In this document: piece by piece, positions 34,740 to 41,700 of the stretch
Layout of the letters: each line of letters begins with the position of its first letter
Numbering within the stretch: position 1 is the stretch's first letter
Assembly: GCA_002416505.1 (NCBI GenBank)
Contig: DIAM01000003.1
Span: 1-43,212, forward strand
Reading direction: 5' to 3'
DNA from: Gammaproteobacteria bacterium UBA5078
GTDB taxonomy: Bacteria; Pseudomonadota; Gammaproteobacteria; Pseudomonadales; Pseudohongiellaceae
Length of the DNA stretch: 43,212 nucleotides
Notes under the pieces: generated by a model
Seen by the model: the letters and a program-made list of their open reading frames with translations, nothing else
Database searches by the model: none
Told to the model about the DNA's origin: nothing
Translations under genes and position numbers: made by a program

Positions 34740-34907
34740 TTACTTTCCAATCACCTCAAATCCATTCCGAATCCCTGCGACAACATCTTCAAGATCAATA
34801 CCGGTTAGGTACTCCCTACTCCGAACATCCTTGTTCTTTGGCTTAATGGGCATCTTTCCCGAAAATGGTGCTTGGGAGAATGGAATCACTACGCTGCTAT
34901 CCTGCAT
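34740..34907 (-). pseudogene. Short ORF, possible N-terminal recombinase remnant
   Basis: 55-codon ORF from ATG 34907 (an in-frame TTG at 34925 is less likely because the GGAGTGG ribosome site lies between). The segment KPKNKDVRSREYLT resembles the N-terminal linker of small FimB/XerC-like tyrosine recombinases, but the rest of the enzyme is absent and the tail DLEDVVAGIRNGFEVIGK is unfamiliar. It may also be a real small protein. It reads divergently from the ribbon-helix-helix gene. Confidence 0.35.
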
Positions 34908-34971
34908 ATTTACTACCCACTCCAATTGAAACTTTCCCGTAATGGGTTATTTTCCGGAAAGATTTGATCTA

Positions 34972-35008
34972 TTGATTTGCAATACATATGCGTTAGAATG
35001 TATTGCAA
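34972..35008 (+). promoter_or_regulatory. Promoter and inverted-repeat operator of the RHH gene
   Basis: -35 TTGATT (34972-34977), 16-bp spacer, -10 TAGAAT (34994-34999). A perfect 11-bp inverted repeat, TTGCAATACAT (34977-34987) and ATGTATTGCAA (34998-35008), covers the -10. This is the layout of an autorepressed ribbon-helix-helix gene. A perfect palindrome TTTCCGGAAA lies further upstream at 34951-34960. Confidence 0.7.
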
Positions 35009-35017
35009 TCCAATTCA

Positions 35018-35227
35018 ATGAATCAAGCTATGTCTTCAAAGAAAACTACAACGCTAAACTTACGAGTGGATCCTGGGATCAAGGAAGCACTTCGCACAGC
35101 ATCTATACGTGAGCATCGAAGCATAGCGAACATGGTTGAAGTACTAATTATTCAACACTGCAAGGAAGTAGGTATTTCTATACCTGAGCAACAAGCTCTA
35201 TTTGAAGATATTAGCGAACATGAATGA
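35018..35227 (+). CDS. Ribbon-helix-helix (Arc/CopG-like) DNA-binding protein
   Basis: 69-residue protein from ATG 35018 (ATG 35030 is an alternative). TTTLNLRVDPGIKEALRTAS forms the beta strand and first helix, and REHRSIANMVEVLIIQHC the second helix of an RHH fold; such dimers bind inverted repeats. A perfect inverted repeat covers its own promoter. It could be an antitoxin, but no toxin gene follows: the next 270 bp (35228-35497) hold only short frames and then a decayed brxA. Confidence 0.75.
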   Translation: MNQAMSSKKTTTLNLRVDPGIKEALRTASIREHRSIANMVEVLIIQHCKEVGISIPEQQALFEDISEHE

Positions 35228-35497
35228 TCACACTTTAACAGCCGTGCTTGTTGCTTGAGGCGTTAATGCCATATTGGTGTCGTCAGTCTGGAGGCCTTTG
35301 AACGTGCCTCAATTTAAGGAGAGTTTTATCAATAGTATCGGGGGCAGTCCACGTTGGCTCACCCGCTTTATTAACGAGCTTTGATAGGTTTCTGTTGCCG
35401 GGAGGGTACGTATCTCCTAATTCTTGCAAGCATGCCAAGGAATGATGCCGGAAATATCATGATTGCTGAAACCAGTTTTCTCTTCGAGAGCACCAAC

Positions 35498-35825
35498 CTG
35501 ATGTCCCTTTACAATGCCGAAATTTCGACCGGATCATTTATGATTCCGGAAAGTCGCCAAATAGCTAAATTGCTCCTCACGCATCCAACCATAGAGCAGT
35601 GGTTTGACGCGCTCCATCTCGATAATGTTCTTCAAAAGAAATCTCCTGCCTCTGCAAAGCGTCAGGCCCGACTGATCCGCAACCGCTTAGATACACACAA
35701 TGGAAAGGCATGGGAGTAAATTGCAAGCGGGCCACCGCAAGTCACGACTTCAATTACTGATGGCCTGCATCAAGCACAGCCCTATCCTTGAAGAATTCAT
35801 GCTATGTCGAAAAATGCTAATTTGA
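35498..35825 (+). pseudogene. brxA: Decayed brxA (DUF1819, BREX)
   Basis: The frame MSLYNAEISTGSFMIPESRQ (from 35498), then LHLDNVLQKKSPASAKRQAR and LIRNRLD, resembles the N-terminal half of BrxA, a BREX phage-defence protein. A TAA at 35717-35719 interrupts it. The family sequence seems to resume in the same frame (IASGPPQVTT) and then, after a +1 shift near 35750, as QLLMACIKHSPILEEFML, ending at TGA 35823. The last third of the gene is missing. Family assignment is from remembered motifs; other BREX genes are absent. Confidence 0.55.
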
Positions 35826-36382
35826 TCGAACGGGCGAAGTTTCTCGCCTTAATTATCAAGGACAAACTCGCTTCCATTTCGCTACCACTGGACGCAAAGC
35901 ACTAAGCATCGGCACTCTGCCACTTGTATCACACACACCGTCAACGCCTGCTAGCCGCAAATCCAGAAAACCGCAAAGGCCGTAAGAGTTCTATGCGCGA
36001 ATGCACGAGCACTTTCTGCGCAGCGCAAACCGAATGGTGCTTGCCGGGACTGAGGCAAATTCATAAGCGTTGATGGATTGTTAAATTTTTTTCATAAAGA
36101 GGGAGCCGATGGACGCAGCGCAACCTAAGGCCGTAATAAATATCCAAACGAATTTAAACATTTTTAACATTTTTAAACATTTTTAAAACGAGCTTAACAA
36201 GCACCTATGGTAAGATATTGACATATTAGCAAATCAGTGATTCTTGATATCCAGCGATTGATTATAGTGCAAAGCAACCTAGATAGTTGCTATGCAAAAT
36301 GACTTTTCCTCAAATAAATCTCGTTGAAAAATATATTCATGACTGACTCAATCATACCTTCATTAGGTCAATTACAATACCC
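35826..36382. other. 557-bp gene-free junction before the secretion operon
   Basis: No complete gene. The forward frame 35821-35985 contains GRKALSIGTLPLVS (35890-35931), which resembles the integrase DUF4102 signature and may be an integrase relic. Further on the DNA becomes AT-rich with three close copies of CATTTTTAA (36158-36188). A TTGACA at 36218-36223 might be a -35 for the downstream operon but no convincing -10 follows. The right island boundary could lie here; I found no copy of the ssrA 3' end. Confidence 0.5.
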
Positions 36383-37903
36383 ATGGAATTAAATCTAAGT
36401 AAATCAAATTCAGTACCGTGTATTAGAGCCAGCATCAGTTGGCTACTTGTAATCGTGCTGACAGCTTGTTCGACTGTGAGTCCATCGCCAGTCGGACCCG
36501 AAGAACTGGAGGCTGGGAGTAAGCGGCTGTCAGAGCTGGCTTACTCTGAGCTTCCGAGCATGGACGCTGTGCTTACCCTACCTCTGGCGCAGGCGCGGGC
36601 CCTGAAATACAATCTTGAGCTGAGAACTCGGATGATGGAGGAGTCACTGAGCCTTGGTCAGCTTGAGGTATCCCGCTTCGACATGCTGCCGTCGCTGCTC
36701 GCCCAGGCAGGTTACAACACCCGCAACAACGAAAGAGTCAATCGGAGTAGAGACATCGACACTGGTGAGCTGGTCAATTCAAGATTCATTTCTCAACAGC
36801 GTAGTAACGTGATGTCACAACTGGGGCTGAGTTGGAATCTGATCGATTTCGGTGTCAGTTACTTTGATGCCCATCAGCAGGCAGAACGTCTAAATATCGC
36901 CTCTGAGCGCCGCCGTAAAATGCTGCATCAGATCATGCAGGATGTTCATATTGCCTATTGGCGAGTTGCAGCGGCTCAGCGCCTGCGCGGTGATTTGCAG
37001 GCCGCCATCCGTGATGCCGAGTCGGCGCTCACAGATGCTAGCTCTGTGCAGCGCGAACTAGTGGACAACCTCGGTGAGAACCTGCGCTATCAGCGTGAGT
37101 TGCTGGAAAATCTACGCTTGCTTGAGGCAATGAACAGCGCATTGTCCCTCGCCCAGGTGGAGCTAGCGCTGCTTGTGAATGTGCCGGCAGGCTTCCCCAT
37201 TGTAGTGCAAGAGCCAGAATCAATGACTGCGCAGTATCTTCTGGATATTCCGGTCGAAGAGGTTGAAGAGCTGGCACTAGCTCGCAATCCAGATGTTCTC
37301 GAGCGGCACTACGACTCGCGCATCGCTCGGCTTGAGTCGCGCAAAGTGCTAGCGCAGATGTTCCCCAATTTGCGGCTCGATTATGGCGTGAGCTACGACG
37401 ACGATCTTTACCAGGTCAACAATGACTGGGTGCAGGCGAGTGCACAGTTGACTTACAACCTGCTCGACATTTTTTCTGTGCCGGCGCGCCGCAGACTGGC
37501 GGAAGCCGGTGTTAGTCTCTCAGACCAGCGACTGATGATGGTTCAGGTTGCAACTTTAAGCCAGGTGCATCTCGGGAGGCTTGATCTCGCGTCGTCCATC
37601 AACCAACTAGCGCGCTCATCTCAATTGATGGAAATAGATCGCAGTTACCAGCACCTGCAGGTCAATGCGACCGGCGTGGGGACGCAGAGCCGGCTCGATA
37701 TGGTTGTCGGCCAAACCTCTCTGCTGCTCAGCACGCTGAGGTTTTATCAGGCACAGGCTGCTCTGGAGTCCTCACGTGCACGATTCCTGTTCACTTTGGG
37801 TGTGGAGGCAGAGATAGGCAATGTTCAGGACACATCACTTGATGAGCTGGCCGCAACAATTGCGCAATTTGACAATGAGCGGGCGAAATTGGATGCCCGC
37901 TAA
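36383..37903 (+). CDS. TolC-family outer membrane lipoprotein
   Basis: 506-residue outer-membrane channel component. The signal peptide ends with lipobox LTAC (C29), so it is lipidated, as in NodT/CusC-type channels. Two OEP repeats follow, with long coiled coils (residues about 60-300 and 300-490); the conserved LPLAQARALKYNLELR and LAQMFPNLRLDYGVSY are visible. It forms the exit duct of a tripartite export system. It is followed immediately by the adaptor gene and then by the giant repeat protein, its probable cargo (inference). Confidence 0.85.
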   Translation: MELNLSKSNSVPCIRASISWLLVIVLTACSTVSPSPVGPEELEAGSKRLSELAYSELPSMDAVLTLPLAQARALKYNLELRTRMMEESLSLGQLEVSRFDMLPSLLAQAGYNTRNNERVNRSRDIDTGELVNSRFISQQRSNVMSQLGLSWNLIDFGVSYFDAHQQAERLNIASERRRKMLHQIMQDVHIAYWRVAAAQRLRGDLQAAIRDAESALTDASSVQRELVDNLGENLRYQRELLENLRLLEAMNSALSLAQVELALLVNVPAGFPIVVQEPESMTAQYLLDIPVEEVEELALARNPDVLERHYDSRIARLESRKVLAQMFPNLRLDYGVSYDDDLYQVNNDWVQASAQLTYNLLDIFSVPARRRLAEAGVSLSDQRLMMVQVATLSQVHLGRLDLASSINQLARSSQLMEIDRSYQHLQVNATGVGTQSRLDMVVGQTSLLLSTLRFYQAQAALESSRARFLFTLGVEAEIGNVQDTSLDELAATIAQFDNERAKLDAR

Positions 37904-38728
37904 TTGATTCGTTCAGTAATCGATAGAGAATCGGGGAGTGATGCTGAGATTACTTTATCAATTTCAAAAAACCCAACAAAGGTGGTGGCGATTGCTATAA
38001 TTTTGGTCGCCACGTTGGTGTCGTCCAGAGCCGCCGCTCAGAAAACCTCTTCAGGCTATAGCGTCCCTCTGCAGGAAATCAGAGCTCAGCTTTCAGCGGT
38101 CAGACAAACAATCTTGTCCTCTGAAATCCCTGGGGTAATCACAGCAATTCATGTCAGAGAAGCCGATCGTTATGTCGCTGGTCAGGTGCTTGTCGAACTG
38201 GATTGCGACATGCAGCAGGCACAGCTGGAGCGAGCTGTGGCTGAGCAGTCTTCGGCAGACTCGTTGCTCAAAGCCAACAACCGTCTGAACGAGCTCAACT
38301 CTATCGGGCGCCTGGAGGTGGAGCTGGCCGAGAGCGCAAAAATGCGCGCAGATGCCGATGTTCGCATTCAAGAAGTATTGTTGAAAAAGTGCCGTATCAT
38401 TGCGCCTTTTTCAGGAGTAGTAGCTGCCGTGCTGATCAACCTGCGAGAGTATGTGCAACCAGGGCAGCCTATGATTGATGTGTTTGACGATAGCGAGTTG
38501 GAGCTGGAGTTCATCGTACCATCGGTTTGGCTGATGAATCTAAAAAACGGCTCGCAATTCGAGGTTCGTATTGATGAAACTGCTAAGCGTTACCATGCAC
38601 GATTTAAACGTATTGGCGTCCGTGCGGATGCGGTCAGTCAGACTATCAGTGTTGCCGCAGAAATTATCGACGCCGATCCGGATCTTGTAGCTGGAATGAG
38701 TGGTACGGTTTATTTAAGTCCGAATTAA
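37904..38728 (+). CDS. Short periplasmic adaptor (HlyD/RND type)
   Basis: 274-residue membrane-fusion protein. A TTG start directly after the TolC-like stop is used because no in-frame ATG exists before residue 102 and GGAT lies upstream; a GTG near residue 27 is an alternative. A hydrophobic signal or anchor covers about 27-45. The barrel-sandwich halves are GVITAIHVREADRYVAGQVLVELD and CRIIAPFSGVVAAVLINLREYVQPGQP, cited by their key PFSGVV and VQPGQP, around a short helical hairpin (about 95-155). A beta-barrel follows. It links an inner-membrane pump to the TolC-like channel; that pump is not in the window. Confidence 0.8.
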   Translation: MIRSVIDRESGSDAEITLSISKNPTKVVAIAIILVATLVSSRAAAQKTSSGYSVPLQEIRAQLSAVRQTILSSEIPGVITAIHVREADRYVAGQVLVELDCDMQQAQLERAVAEQSSADSLLKANNRLNELNSIGRLEVELAESAKMRADADVRIQEVLLKKCRIIAPFSGVVAAVLINLREYVQPGQPMIDVFDDSELELEFIVPSVWLMNLKNGSQFEVRIDETAKRYHARFKRIGVRADAVSQTISVAAEIIDADPDLVAGMSGTVYLSPN

Positions 38729-38753
38729 TTAAATTTTTCATCAAGGTTGTTTT

Positions 38754-41700
38754 ATGAAGAAGGGTCTAAAAGTTGTTGGGCAATCAACGCTGCTAGAGAA
38801 TGCTGACACACCACCATTCGCCCGCAAAAAATCTTCTTTGATAGTAAAATCGGCCCCTGATTTGATGGCGCTTGAGCAGCGATTCATGTTCGATGGAGCT
38901 GCGATCGGCGAAGCTGCGGCCACTTTTGACATGGCGCATAGCCTTGCAGATCCTATGGAGCCCCAAGCCACCGCACATGCGTTGGAGCGGTATTTCTCTT
39001 GGTCAGACCAATCAGCTGCAGCACAGGATCGCTTGCTGGTAGCCCCTGCTGTTGTGGATAAGCAGGAGTCTGGCACTGAGTACGCCGGCAGCACCGGACA
39101 TTTGACTGTTCAGGGTGAGCAGCCTCTGATCGCGCAGGCCAGCGAACTTGGGGAATCCGCGCTTGCAAGCGTTGAGGAAGTTAGGCATCTATCCGTCGAA
39201 GGCATTGGAACGCTGACCGACTATGCAGCCCAAGAAAGTTGGAGTGCAGCGCTCGATCAGGTCAACACTTTGCTAAGGGAACTTCCCAGCCATTCAGACT
39301 ACCTGCAATTGCTGCAGGATGTGTTTGGTCGTGCCGAAACTGATACGGCTCTCTTTGCCGAAAACGTTTCTGCATTGTCCAATGTTCTTACGAGGGACGG
39401 CCTCGGTATAGCGCTGGAACTGCGCAGCAATGCTGAACTGCGTGGCGCGTTAGCCGCCTACGCCGTTGTTGGTCACACCGGAACTGAAAGAATTTATGTT
39501 AATGCCGATTGGGTTAACATGGGGTTCAGTAGCGAATTCATTTCCAGGGTATTGTTGGAAGAAGTTGGTCATGCCCTAGATCAGCGTCTGAATAACGGAA
39601 TGGACAGCTCTGGTGACGAAGGCCAATTATTTTCTGCCAAACTGACGGGTGGCGATGTTTCGAAAGTAGGTTTTGCTACTGACGATGACCACGCCGCCCT
39701 CGATATTGAGGGGCAGTTGATTGGAGTGGAGAGAGCGTCTTTTGAATTCTCCAATGCTTACAGGGTCAACACAGCTTCAACCCCCGCGGGCGTAGAATCC
39801 TCAAGCCATGACTACATCAACACCAGTTTGAGCATCGAGTTTATCAGCGCGTTTACCAGCGATGTAAACAATGCCAACTTGTTCAGCGGAAACGACGTAT
39901 TAGTAAATTTGAAAATCGATAACGTACTGTATTATGGCTGGATCAGCCGTCCAATCAAGGTTGGGGGTGTCGTCAAGGGTTTTTACTTCTGGACAGACAA
40001 TGAATTTAGTAGCCTGGAATTAGCGAGTGCGAACGGCAATAAGGATGCTGACGCCAGCGTTGCTGATAACAACGGGTTTATCCTTGTGGTGGACACTGCT
40101 TTTTTTGCAGGGCTTGGCGCCGCTGGTGCTATTCTCAACATCGGTTCATCGTCCGATCGTGTTGACTCCCAGTTGAATGCGATTATCACCGCTGCGCCCA
40201 CCCTGCTCGCAGACACAGCGATAGCAGTTGAGGCTGGTGGAGTCAGCAATATAGCCTCGGGCACGAATCCTTCAGGCAATGTGCTGACCAATGATACGGC
40301 TACTGGTGGCGGCAAAATTGTGGCCAAGATCGGCACTACTGCTGCCGACCTCTCTGTTATTGCATCCACTACATCTGCCAATGGCACTGAAGTAGTTGGT
40401 CAGTACGGCACGCTCAAGATCGGTGCCGATGGCAGCTACAACTATGTGGTCAATAACAGCAGTGCGGCGGTGCAGGCTTTGCGCTCTGCCAGCAACACCC
40501 TGACTGATACCTTTACGTATCAGATGACTGCCAATGGTGGTGTCGGCGGCACCAGCACATTGACTGTAACGATTCAGGGCGCAAATGATAATCCTGTTGC
40601 CAGCAATGATTACGGCGAGGCTAAAGAGTCGCTGCGCACTGACGCAACAGCTTATGCAAGCGACGATCCTCTTGGGTCGACGGCCAAGGGCAATGTGGTG
40701 ACTAATGATGCTGATGTTGACGCGTTTGCTGAGACCAAAGCAGTTCAACTGCTAGGCAGTACTATCTCGGCAACCGGCACTACCAATGGTGCCACAATAT
40801 TTACTTTTACCGGAAATCTTACATCGGGAAGTGAAAAGTTTAGCCTAAAAGATGTCGCGTGGTGGGAGGGGCCGGCTGGCATAGATGATGGGACTTATAC
40901 TGCAGGTGGCCCAATAGTTGGCAGCGGTAGCGTTCAATTGACTGTGGCTGGATTGGTGTATGACTCTCCCAGCAACACAACTACCGTCACACTTTCCAAT
41001 AAAGCAATAACAAGTTTCACTGGCGTTACCATTGTAGGGTTCTCAAGATCTGGTACCTCTGGCTACCAAGACAAGCCTTTTTCTACTAGATCTAACGCCG
41101 CAAGTACTACAGTCACCCTTGCACCAACCGCAGGTGTCCTCGCAGGCATGACAGTCACCGGCACAGGTGTTCCTGCAAATACCACAGTGGTGTCTGCACT
41201 CTATGACAGCACGGGCAAAGCGACGTCTGTCACATTGAGTGCTGCTGTCGATTTGACCAGCGCATCTTTGACCTTCAGCAGCAGTGCTTATGATATTAGA
41301 GCCGGCACTTATGGCACTCTTCAAATATTCAGTAATGGTGATTACACATATACTCCGTTTGCCAATAATGCCAATCTTGGTGCTGGCCAGACTGGTTCAG
41401 ATTCATTTTCGTACAGCGTGCAGGATGCCGGTGGAGCATCGAGTACAGCAAACTTAGTTATCACTGTTTCTGGGTCCAGTGCCAGCGACCCTAATGCCTT
41501 GGCTGATACAGCGACGGCGGTGGAAGCTGGTGGTGCCAATAATGGGACAGCCGGTACCAATCCGACTGGCAATTTATTGTCTAACGATACTACGCCAGCC
41601 GGGAGTAACACCGTTACGTTTGCGAGATCGTCTGGTGTTGTAAGTGATACCGCTATCGTGAGTAACACTCCCATTGTTGGAAATTATGGGACATTGACGC

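Noticed and set aside
35240..35383. Short forward frame ending IGGSPRWLTRFINEL
   Set aside because: Open for about 41 codons only, with a GTG start and no recognisable family; kept out of the feature list.
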